Positions 1 through 8,488 of a stretch of 64,000 bases of DNA are shown here, one piece after another (positions within the stretch are counted from its first letter, which is position 1; every line of letters starts with the position of its first letter). The translations under genes and the position numbers were made by a program. Source of the stretch: Cohnella caldifontis (GTDB taxonomy: Bacteria > Bacillota > Bacilli > Paenibacillales > Paenibacillaceae); assembly GCF_029360585.1 (NCBI RefSeq), contig NZ_JAQZSJ010000005.1:186001-250000 (forward strand). Reading direction: 5' to 3'. Below the pieces are notes generated by a model. It did not search any database, was not told where the DNA came from, and was given only the letters and a program-made list of their open reading frames with translations.

Positions 1-627
1 GGCAAAGGTTTTTTGTTCAGTCTCGCCCTATGCTTGGATTTGGGCATCGTGAACCTCGCCATCATGAAAACCGGCCTGGACCGGGGATTCGGGGCTTCCT
101 TCCGCATCGGTTTCGGCTCTTGTTTCGGAGATGCCTTTTACATGGTGCTGGCTCTGCTCGGTTGGACGGCGGTTTTCCATTATTCGGCCGTGCGATGGGT
201 GCTTTGGATTGGCGGTACTATGGTACTGCTGTGGCTGGCGAAAAACATGATCAGGGACACCATCCGTCCCAAGGATTTGTCGGGAGGCGCGGATGCGGTA
301 CGAAGCCGCGGGGGATGGCAGGACGTGATGGTCGGCGCGGGGCTGGCGATTTCTTCGCCGACCTTGATTCTGTCTTTCGCGGCGATCGCGGGGCCCGTCG
401 TCGCGGACTTGAATATCCGCGATGGGGCTGTACTGACGGCATTCGTAGCCGGGTTCTTCGCGGCCGGACTGCTGTGGTCGGTGTTGATCGCTTGGTTGGG
501 CAGCCGGGCGGCCCGGCTCGGACAAGGAGTGGTCCGGGGGATGTCCCTGCTATCTGCTTTGTTGTTTCTGGGATTTGCGGCGAGTCTGTTTTGGCAAGGG
601 CTGCGGGATCTCGTTTTGGCCCGATAA
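1..627 (+). CDS. LysE-family amino-acid/small-molecule exporter, 5' end outside window
   Basis: The reading frame is already open at base 1, so the true start lies upstream; 208 codons are visible. LysE-family proteins are six-helix inner-membrane exporters of amino acids or related metabolites. The visible part has the early family pattern (LDLGIVNLAIMKTGLDRGF followed by IGFGSCFGD), then several hydrophobic stretches separated by short polar loops, including a charged loop around residues 85-105. It ends 26 bases before the broken MFS gene on the same strand, so the two may have been co-transcribed. The substrate cannot be told from sequence. The TTG at base 13 is a possible but unlikely start because family-like sequence precedes it. 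Confidence 0.75.
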   Translation, partial: GKGFLFSLALCLDLGIVNLAIMKTGLDRGFGASFRIGFGSCFGDAFYMVLALLGWTAVFHYSAVRWVLWIGGTMVLLWLAKNMIRDTIRPKDLSGGADAVRSRGGWQDVMVGAGLAISSPTLILSFAAIAGPVVADLNIRDGAVLTAFVAGFFAAGLLWSVLIAWLGSRAARLGQGVVRGMSLLSALLFLGFAASLFWQGLRDLVLAR

Positions 628-653
628 AAATTTAGGCGGCGAATGGGGAAGCG

Positions 654-1934
654 ATGTCCGTGTTCCGGAAACTTCAGGGCCTGCTGGGTCGATATGAAAG
701 CGAGATTTGGATTCGCGTGGTTGGGTCGGCCCTGTCCACGATCACCGGACTCATGGTGCGCCCTTTCCTCGTTCTTTATTTGTACGACCAACTGGACGGC
801 TCCGTCTTGCTGCCGATGATCGTCGTGGGTCTCAGTCCGTTGTGCGGCATGGTCGTCAGCTGGTTCGGAGGAGGCATAAGCGATCGTCTGGGCCGCAAGC
901 CCGTCATGATCGCCTCGCTTCTCGTGCAAATGCTGTGCATGATCGGATACGCGTTATCGTAGAACGTGTGGCAATATGCGGCCGTGTCCATCGTAACCGG
1001 GGCCGGTTCGGCGCTGTTCATGCCCGCGGCCAATGCCCAAATGACCGACATGGTGCGGGAGGAGCGCCGCGCCGAGGTTTTCGCCCTGATGCACACCGGC
1101 TTTAACGTAGGGGCGGCGGTCGGGCCTATTCTCGGCATGTTGATGTTCCGCTGGAATCCGACGGTCGTGTTTCTGATCGCGGCGTTTTCGTTCTTGGTGA
1201 ACGTACTTCTCGTATCGTTCAAGCTGCCGGAGACAGCGCCGCTCGTCTTGACTCGCCGCTCGGGCGGCGGGAACGTCCGTACCGGGAGGACGGACAACGG
1301 GCAAAAAGGAGGGCTCCGCCCGCTGTTCACCAGCGAGCGTCTCCTGCTCTCGGTTACGCTCCTCACGCTTCCGGTCTCCTTTTTATACGCGTTGGCGGAG
1401 ACGGCGCTGCCGATTCATCTGGGCACCCGATTCGCCCATCCCGAAAACATCTTTCCTTCCATGATCGCGTTCAACGGGCTGGCGGTAATCGCGCTGCAAA
1501 TCTGGATCGCCCGGCGTACGGAGGGGTTTCGATCCTACGCCGTCGTCGGAGGGTCCTACCTTTGTTTTGCCGTCGTCGCGCTCGGTTACGGCTATTCTTC
1601 CGTGCTGCTTGCCTTGTTCGCCGCGGAATTCGTATTCACCATCGGCGAAATGCTGAACGGACCTCACCTGCAGAAGGTGATTTCGTTGATGGCGGCCGAG
1701 GAGAAGCGGGGCTATTATTTCGCGGTATTCGGGGCCAGCCGACTGCTGGGCCAAGGGATCGGACCGATGCTCGGCGGATTGGCGCTGGCTTGGACGAACG
1801 GGGAGACGTTGTTCGCGCTGTTGGCTGCGCTGTTGCTCGTTGCAGGCTTTGCCCAGTTTCGCGTCATGCGGAAGGAAGAGCGGGCAAGGAATGGGGCTGG
1901 GATGCGGCAGGATTCGGCTGGTTTGTCCTTGTAG
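654..1934 (+). pseudogene. MFS drug/solute transporter split by an in-frame TAG codon
   Basis: Two open stretches, 654-959 and 963-1934, lie in the same frame and are separated only by the TAG at 960-962. Read through, they give about 425 residues, the usual length of a 12-helix major facilitator. The N-terminal part has the MFS loop 2-3 signature (GGGISDRLGRKPVMI) and the C-terminal part continues with helix 4 and the second six-helix bundle. The ATG at 654 follows a purine-rich GGGGAAG. The second part could restart at GTG 966, but that would lack the first three helices. One base change would create this stop (for example from CAG, TGG or TAC), so it is a recent nonsense mutation or a sequencing error. 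Function: probable proton-driven efflux; substrate unknown. Confidence 0.75.
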
Positions 1935-1971
1935 GCGTTATCCCCTTCGCTCAGGGGGAGGGCGTGTAGTC

Positions 1972-2380
1972 TAAGTCGATGTGGCCGACTTAAACTGTCA
2001 TGCTACGAGGAGGGAAGACAATTCGCGTTATGAACATCCGTCCAATCTCGTTAACAAGTTCCATGACAACGTCCCTTTCCTGAACGAAGGGGATATCGCA
2101 GATAATAACAGTTTCGCGTATAGATACTCGACGCGCAGGGCGATAGGTTAAGTCGATCACGCCGACTTAACGGGGCTGCTCGACCCATAGTGCGTCAGTT
2201 TAAGTCGGTCACGCCGACTTAACGGGGCTGCTCGACCCATAATGCGTCAGGTTAAGTCGGTCACGCCGACTTAACGGGGTTGCTCGACCCGTAGTGCGTC
2301 AACTTAAGTCGGTCACGCCGACTTAACGGGTTTGCTCGACCCACGGTGCAGCAGTTTAACCCTGTCGCACGGGCTTAACG
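1972..2380. repeat. 52-bp palindromic repeat array in the gap after the broken MFS gene
   Basis: The 550-base stretch 1935-2484 holds no convincing gene. Palindromes of the form TTAAGTCGG-N5-CCGACTTAA begin at 2148, 2200, 2252 and 2304, with a diverged fifth at 2356: exact 52-base spacing. An isolated sixth copy lies at 1972-1993. Between palindromes each unit carries CGGGGCTGCTCGACCCATAG and TGCGTCA. In the diverged copy both arms have changed together (TTAACCCTG and CGGGCTTAA), so pairing is mostly kept. A 49-codon open stretch without a start (about 1999-2151) has no recognisable product. Confidence 0.85.
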
Positions 2381-2416
2381 GGTCGGCTCACCAGGTTGAG
2401 GGACACCCTCACACGC

Positions 2417-2450
2417 AAGAGGCGTTCCCCCAACCGAGGAGACGCCTCTT
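2417..2450. terminator. Hairpin between the repeat array and yfbR
   Basis: Perfect 9-base arms AAGAGGCGT (2417-2425) and ACGCCTCTT (2442-2450). It lies 34 bases beyond the stop of the minus-strand yfbR gene. Neither side has a long T-run, so termination would be weak. Confidence 0.4.
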
Positions 2451-2484
2451 TAACATATAATCATACGCTGATATATAAACAGCG

Positions 2485-3075
2485 TTACTCGTCCTCGGAC
2501 AGTTCGTCGATCGTTTTCTCGAAGCTGGGGGCCAGCCGCTCGAGCAGCCAATCCACTTCCGGCATGCCGAGCTGGCGGAGTTTCTCTTCGCTCTGGCGGC
2601 GGGCGGTCGCGAATTCCCGGTTGCCGGCGGACGTTTCGCTCAGGCATTTGAGGTAGGCGTCGAGCAGGTCGGCCGCTTTGACGTATCGCACGAGCTCCGG
2701 ATCGGCGCCTGCGCCCGTCAAGAGCGGGCGGTACCGCTCTTGCAGTTCTTCCGGCACCGTGTTCAGCATCCGCAACGCGGCGATCGCCTCGATTTCCCGG
2801 AAGTTGGACAGGATCCGCGGATTATGATGCTTCACCGGCGTCGGAATATCCCCCGTAAACACTTCGGTCGCATCGTGGAACAGCGCGTAAGAGACCGCTT
2901 TGTCCGGATCGACGTCCCGGCCGAAAACGTCCCGGGCGGCCGTGCACAACACGTGCGTGAGCAGCGCCACGTGATAGGTATGCTCCGCCACGTTCTCGGA
3001 GGTGGTGTTGCGCATGAGACTCCACCGCTCGATGTTTTGCAGGCGGTACAAATACGCGAGAAAATGATGGGACAT
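2485..3075 (-). CDS. yfbR: YfbR-type HD-domain 5'-deoxynucleotidase
   Basis: A 196-residue cytoplasmic metal-dependent phosphohydrolase. Enzymes of this family remove phosphate from deoxynucleoside 5'-monophosphates and help balance dNTP pools. The sequence follows the Escherichia coli YfbR pattern closely: RWSLMRN near residue 20, TSENVAEHTYHV with metal ligand His32, the HD pair His67-Asp68 followed by ATEVFTGDIPTPVK, and the late VKAADLLDAYLKCL segment with the last metal-binding Asp. Length matches the family (about 199). The ATG at 3075 is preceded on its strand by AAGGAG. It diverges from fumarase, and the gap between the two starts is 89 bases. Confidence 0.9.
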   Translation of the reverse strand: MSHHFLAYLYRLQNIERWSLMRNTTSENVAEHTYHVALLTHVLCTAARDVFGRDVDPDKAVSYALFHDATEVFTGDIPTPVKHHNPRILSNFREIEAIAALRMLNTVPEELQERYRPLLTGAGADPELVRYVKAADLLDAYLKCLSETSAGNREFATARRQSEEKLRQLGMPEVDWLLERLAPSFEKTIDELSEDE

Positions 3076-3164
3076 GTCCGGACTCCTTTTCGACCTTGGC
3101 CGATTCTCTTATGCTATTATATATGTATCAAGGATTACCGACCAGAGAGGGGAAATCTCGCAGC

Positions 3165-4721
3165 ATGTCCACCTTTGAGCAAAGCATTTACGATCTGATC
3201 GTCGAAACGTCCACGAACCTTCCCGCCGACGTGCGCCGGGCGGTAGCCGCGGCTAAAGCCGCGGAAGACCAAGCGACCCGCGCGGGACTATCCCTGGCCA
3301 CGATCGCCCAAAATATCGAGATGGCGGAGTGCAACGTATCGCCGATCTGCCAGGATACCGGCATGCCGACTTTTATCGTCCACACGCCGGTCGGCGCCAA
3401 CCAAATCGCGATGAAACGCGACATCCGCGAAGCCGTCGCCCGCGCGACCAAAGACGGCAAGCTGCGGACGAACTCCGTCGATTCGCTGACGGGTTCGAAC
3501 AGCGGCGACAACCTCGGACCGGGCACGCCGGTTATCCATTTCGAACAGTGGGAGCGCGACGACGTCGAGGTCAAGCTCATCCTGAAGGGCGGCGGGTGCG
3601 AGAACAAGAACATTCAGTACAGCCTGCCCTGCGAGCTGGAAGGGCTCGGCAAAGCCGGCCGCGACCTGGACGGCATCCGCAAATGCATCCTGCACGCGGT
3701 TTATCAAGCGCAAGGCCAAGGCTGCAGCGCCGGCTTCATCGGCGTCGGCATCGGCGGCGACCGGACGACCGGCTATGAGCTCGCGAAGCACCAACTGTTC
3801 CGTCCGGTCGACGACGTGAACCCGATCCCTGAGCTGCGCCAGCTCGAAGAGTACGTCTTGGACAAAGCGAACCAGCTCGGCATCGGCACGATGGGCTTCG
3901 GAGGCAACGTCACGCTGCTGGGCTGCAAAGTCGGGGCGAACAACCGGCTGCCGGCCAGCTTCTTCGTTTCCGTTGCTTACAATTGCTGGGCGTTCCGCCG
4001 TCAGGGCGTCATCCTGGACGGATCGTCCCACGAGATCAAAGAATGGGTTTACGAGAGAGGCCAATCGGTCCCGATGCGCGCGTCCGAAACCGGGAACGCG
4101 TCGCCGGACGCCAAGCCGGCAGCCGCGACAGCCGGGAAACGCCGGGAGTTCGTGCTCACCGCCCCGCTGTCCGAGGAAGACGTGCGCCAGCTGCGCGTCG
4201 GCGACGTCGTCATCCTGAACGGGGACATGCACACGGGACGCGACGCCTTGCACAAATATTTGATGGACCACGACTCGCCGGTGGATTTGAACGGCGGGGT
4301 CATCTACCATTGCGGACCCGTGATGCTCAAAGACGACGCGGGTTGGCACGTGAAAGCCGCCGGTCCGACGACCAGCATCCGGGAGGAGCCTTATCAAGGC
4401 GACATCATCCGCAAATTCGGCATCCGGGCGGTCATCGGCAAAGGCGGCATGGGAGCGAAAACCCTCAAAGCGCTGCAAGAGCATGGCGCCGTTTATCTAA
4501 ACGCCGTCGGCGGCGCCGCCCAATATTACGCGGAATGCATCAAGAACGTGAACGGCGTCGATCTGATGGAATTCGGCATTCCGGAAGCCATGTGGCACCT
4601 GAAGGTGGAAGGCTTCGCGGCCATCGTGACGATGGACGCCCACGGGAACAGCCTGCATGCCGACGTCGAGAAAGATTCGAAAGCGAAGCTCGAGCAGTTC
4701 AAAGATCCGGTGTTCGCTTAA
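3165..4721 (+). CDS. fumA: Class I (iron-sulfur) fumarate hydratase
   Basis: Converts fumarate to malate in the citric acid cycle using an oxygen-sensitive [4Fe-4S] cluster. 518 residues from ATG 3165, chosen because AGAGAGGGG precedes it and family-like sequence begins right after; the open frame extends to 3096 without support. The N-terminal (alpha) domain covers about residues 1-285 with cluster-type cysteines in ICQDTG (Cys62), GQGCSA (Cys187) and LLGCKVG (Cys254). The C-terminal (beta) domain begins near residue 325 (EFVLTAPLSEEDVRQLRVGD) and contains GDMHTGRDALHKYL and the Gly-rich GKGGMGAKTL. Both domains are fused as in E. coli FumA (548 residues). Tartrate dehydratase shares this fold, so substrate is inferred. 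It ends 62 bases before phoR. Confidence 0.85.
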   Translation: MSTFEQSIYDLIVETSTNLPADVRRAVAAAKAAEDQATRAGLSLATIAQNIEMAECNVSPICQDTGMPTFIVHTPVGANQIAMKRDIREAVARATKDGKLRTNSVDSLTGSNSGDNLGPGTPVIHFEQWERDDVEVKLILKGGGCENKNIQYSLPCELEGLGKAGRDLDGIRKCILHAVYQAQGQGCSAGFIGVGIGGDRTTGYELAKHQLFRPVDDVNPIPELRQLEEYVLDKANQLGIGTMGFGGNVTLLGCKVGANNRLPASFFVSVAYNCWAFRRQGVILDGSSHEIKEWVYERGQSVPMRASETGNASPDAKPAAATAGKRREFVLTAPLSEEDVRQLRVGDVVILNGDMHTGRDALHKYLMDHDSPVDLNGGVIYHCGPVMLKDDAGWHVKAAGPTTSIREEPYQGDIIRKFGIRAVIGKGGMGAKTLKALQEHGAVYLNAVGGAAQYYAECIKNVNGVDLMEFGIPEAMWHLKVEGFAAIVTMDAHGNSLHADVEKDSKAKLEQFKDPVFA

Positions 4722-4783
4722 CCGACGCCGGCAGCCGCCGGTCGTAAGCGAGGAAAGCAGGAAGGAGAGCCGGCAACCCCCCG

Positions 4784-6583
4784 ATGACCAAATTCCGTCT
4801 CAAGCTGTCCCTGCTGTTCCTGCTGCTCATCGGCATTTCCGTGCTGGCGGCGGGACTGCTGTCGGGCCATTATTACCGCCAGAACCACCAAGAAGCGCTG
4901 CGGGAGAACATGGTGCGGGAACTCAAACTCCTCAACCTCACGGCCCCTTGGCCGTCCGCGGACGACCGGGCGTCGTTGAAGGACGAGCTGCACCGAAGGG
5001 CGTTGGGTCTCAAGCAGGCCGCCGAAATGAGGGTCACCTACATTTTGCCGGACGGCACGGTCGCGGGGGACTCGGACCATAGCGAAAGCACGATGGATAA
5101 CCACTCCGGCCGGCCGGAGATCAGGCAAGCGCTGCAGGCGGGCATCGGAAGCAGCGTCCGCCGCAGCGATACGCTGCAGGAAAACATGATGTACGTCGCG
5201 ATGGCCGTAAAGGACGATGGCGGCAATTTGCTGGGATTCATCCGGTTGTCCATGAGCCTCGACGCCGTAAGCGGCGGGTTGAACGACATGTGGGCCGCCT
5301 TGGTCTTCAGCCTGTTCCTGCTGTTCGCGCTTGCGGCAGCCGTCAGCTACCGCCTCGCGCAAAGCGTGACCCGCCCGCTGGAACGGATGACTTCGGCGGC
5401 CGAGCGGATGTCGCAAATGGACTACGCGATCCGCGTTCCCGAAGGGGGGCGCGACGAGATCGGCGCGTTGGCCCGGGCGCTCAACCGGATGGCGGCCAAC
5501 CTCCAGGAGCAGCTCGACCTGATCCGCCGGAACGGCGAGCGCCTGCAGGACGTGCTCGACAACATGCCGAGCGGCGTGGTCATGATCGGGGACGACGGCC
5601 GGGTCACCTTGTATAACCGCCAGGCGGAGGCGCTGCTCGGAAGCTCCTCGAGGGAACGGGTCGGCAGGCCGTACGCCGAAATCCGTCAGCACGTCGAATT
5701 GACCTCCTGGATTCGGGAAGGGCTGGAAACGCGCGAGCCCCAGTACCGGGAGATGCAGGTGTATTACCCGGACGAGAGGCTGCTGCAGCTCAGCGTGATC
5801 CCGATGACGCTGAGCGGCGGCAGTCAACCGGGGCTGTTGCTCGTCCTCCAGGACGTGACGGCGATCCGAAGGCTGGAGAACATGCGCAGCGAGTTCGTGG
5901 CCAACGTTTCGCACGAGCTCAAGACGCCGGTCGCGGCGGTCAAGGGTTTCGCGGAAACGCTGCTGGCCGGCGCGCTCGACGACCGGGAGACGGCCCGTTC
6001 GTTCCTCACGATCATCCACGACGAGAGCGAGCGGCTCAACCGGTTGATCGGCGACATCCTGGAGCTGTCCAAAATCGAGTCCAGGCGTTCGCCGCTGCAG
6101 TTCTCGCCGATCGATCTCGGCGCTTTCCTGGGCCGGATGAACGAGCTGGTCGCCCCCGAAGCCGCAAAGAAAAGGATCGCGCTGGATTTGCGGGCCGAGG
6201 AAGGATTGTTCCTGGAAGCGGACGAGGACCGGCTGGGCCAAATCCTGCTCAACCTGCTGCAAAACGGGATCAACTACACGCCGGAAGGCGGGCGGGTCCA
6301 GGTCCGCGCCGAAACGGTTCCCTCCGAAGACGAGGACGGCACGGAGCGCGTGCGCATTACGGTATCGGACACCGGCATCGGCATTCCCAAGAAGGATATC
6401 CCCCGCATTTTCGAGCGGTTTTACCGGGTCGACAAGGCGCGGTCCCGAAGCTCGGGCGGCACCGGGCTCGGCTTGTCCATCGTCAAGCACCTGGTGGAGC
6501 TGCATCACGGCTCGATCCGCGTCGAGAGCGAGCCGGGGGCGGGGAGCCGCTTCATCATCGAGCTTCCGCTGCTGCAGCCGTAA
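4784..6583 (+). CDS. phoR: Phosphate-sensing histidine kinase PhoR (PnpS type)
   Basis: Membrane sensor kinase, 599 residues: TM1 (about 8-28), extracytoplasmic sensor (30-165), TM2 (166-186), HAMP (187-240), PAS (about 255-350), HisKA with H-box VSHELKTP (phospho-acceptor His377), and HATPase_c with N box (NLLQNGINYTPEGG), G1 (DTGIGIP) and G2 (GGTGLGLSIVKHL). This architecture and the PhoP gene just downstream identify it as the kinase controlling the Pho regulon. The ATG is about 16 bases after the best Shine-Dalgarno (GAAGGAG), unusually far. Kinase before regulator is the reverse of B. subtilis phoP-phoR; the 149-base gap between them carries a PHO box, so phoP can be transcribed separately. 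Confidence 0.9.
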   Translation: MTKFRLKLSLLFLLLIGISVLAAGLLSGHYYRQNHQEALRENMVRELKLLNLTAPWPSADDRASLKDELHRRALGLKQAAEMRVTYILPDGTVAGDSDHSESTMDNHSGRPEIRQALQAGIGSSVRRSDTLQENMMYVAMAVKDDGGNLLGFIRLSMSLDAVSGGLNDMWAALVFSLFLLFALAAAVSYRLAQSVTRPLERMTSAAERMSQMDYAIRVPEGGRDEIGALARALNRMAANLQEQLDLIRRNGERLQDVLDNMPSGVVMIGDDGRVTLYNRQAEALLGSSSRERVGRPYAEIRQHVELTSWIREGLETREPQYREMQVYYPDERLLQLSVIPMTLSGGSQPGLLLVLQDVTAIRRLENMRSEFVANVSHELKTPVAAVKGFAETLLAGALDDRETARSFLTIIHDESERLNRLIGDILELSKIESRRSPLQFSPIDLGAFLGRMNELVAPEAAKKRIALDLRAEEGLFLEADEDRLGQILLNLLQNGINYTPEGGRVQVRAETVPSEDEDGTERVRITVSDTGIGIPKKDIPRIFERFYRVDKARSRSSGGTGLGLSIVKHLVELHHGSIRVESEPGAGSRFIIELPLLQP

Positions 6584-6623
6584 ACGCGCGAACCGTAAAC
6601 GCAGGATCAACGCGGTTCCCCTT

Positions 6624-6675
6624 TTTACATTCGGTTAACCGATTTTTAACTTCGGCTTGATACTGGCATGATAAA
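6624..6675 (+). promoter_or_regulatory. PHO box and -10 of phoP (autoregulation)
   Basis: Three TTAACA-like hexamers at 11-base period: TTTACA 6624, TTAACC 6635, TTAACT 6646, followed by GATAAA at 6670. This is the PhoP-binding layout of B. subtilis Pho promoters (TT(A/T/C)ACA repeats with about 5-base spacers). Confidence 0.8.
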
Positions 6676-6732
6676 ACGGAGATAGACCAGAGCGAGCAAA
6701 TCAAGGCAGGTACTGCCGGACCGGAGGATCGC

Positions 6733-7446
6733 ATGTCGGACAAGGTGCTGATCATCGAAGACGAACCGACTTTAGCCCGTCTAGTCACCTATAACTTGGC
6801 TCAAGAGGGCTATGAAACGGAGGTCGTCGGGAACGGGGCCGAAGGGCTTCACCGCGCGGTGAAGGACGGCGGATACGCCGTCATATTCCTGGACTTGATG
6901 CTGCCGGGCATGAACGGATTCGAAGTGCTGCAGAAACTGAGAGGGCACGGGGTCAAGACGCCGGTCATCATCTTGACGGCCCGCAATGCCGAGGAAGAGG
7001 TCGTGCAAGGCCTGCGGCTGGGGGCGGACGATTACATCACGAAGCCGTTCGGCGTGGCCGAATTGCTGGCCCGCACATCCGCGGTGCTCCGGCGTTCGCG
7101 CAACGAGGAGGGGAAACCCGCGGCGCCGGCGGGCGGCGAGAAAGTCATCGCGCTCGGCGACCTTCAGATTTATCCCGACAAATACGAAGTATGCCTGCAT
7201 GGGGAATGGATCACGCTGCGCCCGAAGGAGTTCGAGGTGCTGCTGTACCTGGCGGAGCGTCCGGGCATCGTCGTTACCCGCGACGACCTGATGAACGTCG
7301 TTTGGGGCTTCGATTACGTCGGGGGACAGCGGACGGTGGACGTGCACGTCAGTTCGCTGCGCAAAAAGCTGGAGATGAACCAGCAGACGGTACAGATCGA
7401 ATCGATCCGCGGCGTCGGATACAAATTGATCGTCAGCCGCAAATGA
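6733..7446 (+). CDS. phoP: Response regulator PhoP (OmpR family)
   Basis: 237-residue DNA-binding regulator. Receiver domain residues 1-120 has the acidic pair Glu9/Asp10, phospho-acceptor Asp54 (IFLDLMLPG) and Lys104 (YITKPF). The winged-helix domain (about 138-235) shows the OmpR/PhoB pattern LRPKEFEVLLYLAERPGIVVTRDDL and RTVDVHVSSLRKKLE. It follows phoR and has its own PHO box upstream, so it probably activates its own transcription. Its likely targets in this window are the five other PHO-box promoters, including both pst operons and two cyclic-di-GMP genes. A strong terminator follows 2 bases after the stop. Confidence 0.93.
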   Translation: MSDKVLIIEDEPTLARLVTYNLAQEGYETEVVGNGAEGLHRAVKDGGYAVIFLDLMLPGMNGFEVLQKLRGHGVKTPVIILTARNAEEEVVQGLRLGADDYITKPFGVAELLARTSAVLRRSRNEEGKPAAPAGGEKVIALGDLQIYPDKYEVCLHGEWITLRPKEFEVLLYLAERPGIVVTRDDLMNVVWGFDYVGGQRTVDVHVSSLRKKLEMNQQTVQIESIRGVGYKLIVSRK

Positions 7447-7448
7447 GC

Positions 7449-7484
7449 AAGGCCGGGGACTCACGAATCCCCGGCCTTTTTTAT
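7449..7484. terminator. Rho-independent terminator after phoP
   Basis: Perfect 11-base arms AAGGCCGGGGA (7449-7459) and TCCCCGGCCTT (7468-7478) with a T-run to 7482. On the minus strand it lies just past the AraC gene stop, so it may serve both. Confidence 0.9.
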
Positions 7485-7496
7485 TGGCTTTAGGCG

Positions 7497-8363
7497 CTAC
7501 CTCCCCCACGCCAGCATTTTGCGCTGGAATTCTTTGGGGGAGCAGCCGCTGAACCGTTTGAACGTTTTGTAGAAATGCGCCATGTTGGACATCCCGATGC
7601 GCTCGCCGACCTCGCTGACGCTGAGGTCGAGCGTGAGCAGCAGCTGCTCGGCGCGTTTGATTTTGCGGAAATTGACATACTCCGTGAAAGACATGCCCAT
7701 GACTTTCTTGAAAAATTTAACGAAATAATAGTAGCTCATGTTCGCCAAGCCGCACACCTCTTCGATGGCGAGCCGGTCGTCGATGCGGGCTTCGACGTAG
7801 TCGAGCACCGGCTTCAGGCGGATTCGCTCCACCCGGTCTTGGCCGGCGAGCAGCCCTTTGCTGTCGCTCCGGATCAGAATCAGCAGCAGCTTTTTGATCA
7901 GCATGTTGACCGCCAGCTCGTAACCGCTCTCCTTGCGCTGGGCTTCCTCGAGAATTTCGCGGATGCAGTCGGCGGCTTCGGAGCGGGCTTGGGGATTTTC
8001 CCGGAAAATGTAATTCATGGCGCTGAGAGGCACTTTCGTTTCATTAAAATACTGCAAATAGGGAATCGTACTCTGGTCGAAAAAGCTTTGAAGGTCGAAC
8101 TGGAGCACGATGTAGTCCACCAGCTCGCCGTGGCTGCGGTCGCCGTGCAGCTGGGAGCTGCCGAGGATGACGACGTCGCCGGCCGCCATCTCGAACGTTT
8201 CGCCGTCCAGATCGATGCTCAGCCTTCCCCGCTGCACGAGCAGCAGCTCGCATTCCGGATGGTAGTGCCAAAAGTAGCTGGCTTTGTCATGCCGGACCGC
8301 CCTCCAGATTTTGAGCGACAGGAGCGGGTTTTCGTATTGGATTTCTTCTTTGATCGCTTGCAT
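7497..8363 (-). CDS. AraC-family transcriptional regulator with cupin sensor domain
   Basis: 288 residues from ATG 8363, chosen because GGGGGGA sits 5 bases upstream; the open frame runs on to 8441 without a ribosome site. The N-terminal half is a cupin-like ligand-binding domain (WHYHPECELLLVQRGRLSIDLDGE, then GDVVILG) and the C-terminal 100 residues hold two helix-turn-helix motifs (LAIEEVCGLANMSYYYFVKFFKK and VSEVGERIGMSNMAHFYKTFKR). Cytoplasmic regulators of this form usually sense a sugar. It is divergent from the oxidoreductase operon starting at 8489, with 125 bases between starts, so it most likely controls that operon. The ligand cannot be read from sequence. Confidence 0.88.
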   Translation of the reverse strand: MQAIKEEIQYENPLLSLKIWRAVRHDKASYFWHYHPECELLLVQRGRLSIDLDGETFEMAAGDVVILGSSQLHGDRSHGELVDYIVLQFDLQSFFDQSTIPYLQYFNETKVPLSAMNYIFRENPQARSEAADCIREILEEAQRKESGYELAVNMLIKKLLLILIRSDSKGLLAGQDRVERIRLKPVLDYVEARIDDRLAIEEVCGLANMSYYYFVKFFKKVMGMSFTEYVNFRKIKRAEQLLLTLDLSVSEVGERIGMSNMAHFYKTFKRFSGCSPKEFQRKMLAWGR

Positions 8364-8488
8364 CCGAAATCCCCCCAAGCCAAAATAACATATAAACCTC
8401 CCACCCGGAGAGGATGTCTGATCGCCGAATCGATGATACACTTAATTGTAGTCAATCTAGCAGTCTATTCGCAAGGAGGACAAGGATT

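Noticed and set aside
954..968. Pyrrolysine or programmed amber readthrough in the MFS gene
   Set aside because: MFS transporters are not known to use pyrrolysine, and no supporting element is visible near the TAG; a plain nonsense change is simpler.
1999..2151. 49-codon open stretch in the gap after the MFS gene
   Set aside because: No start codon with a ribosome site and no recognisable product; it ends inside the first palindrome of the array.
4718..6610. 630-codon minus-strand frame over phoR
   Set aside because: Antisense shadow of a clear histidine kinase gene in GC-rich sequence; composition rich in Arg, Asp, Val and Gln is typical of such shadows.
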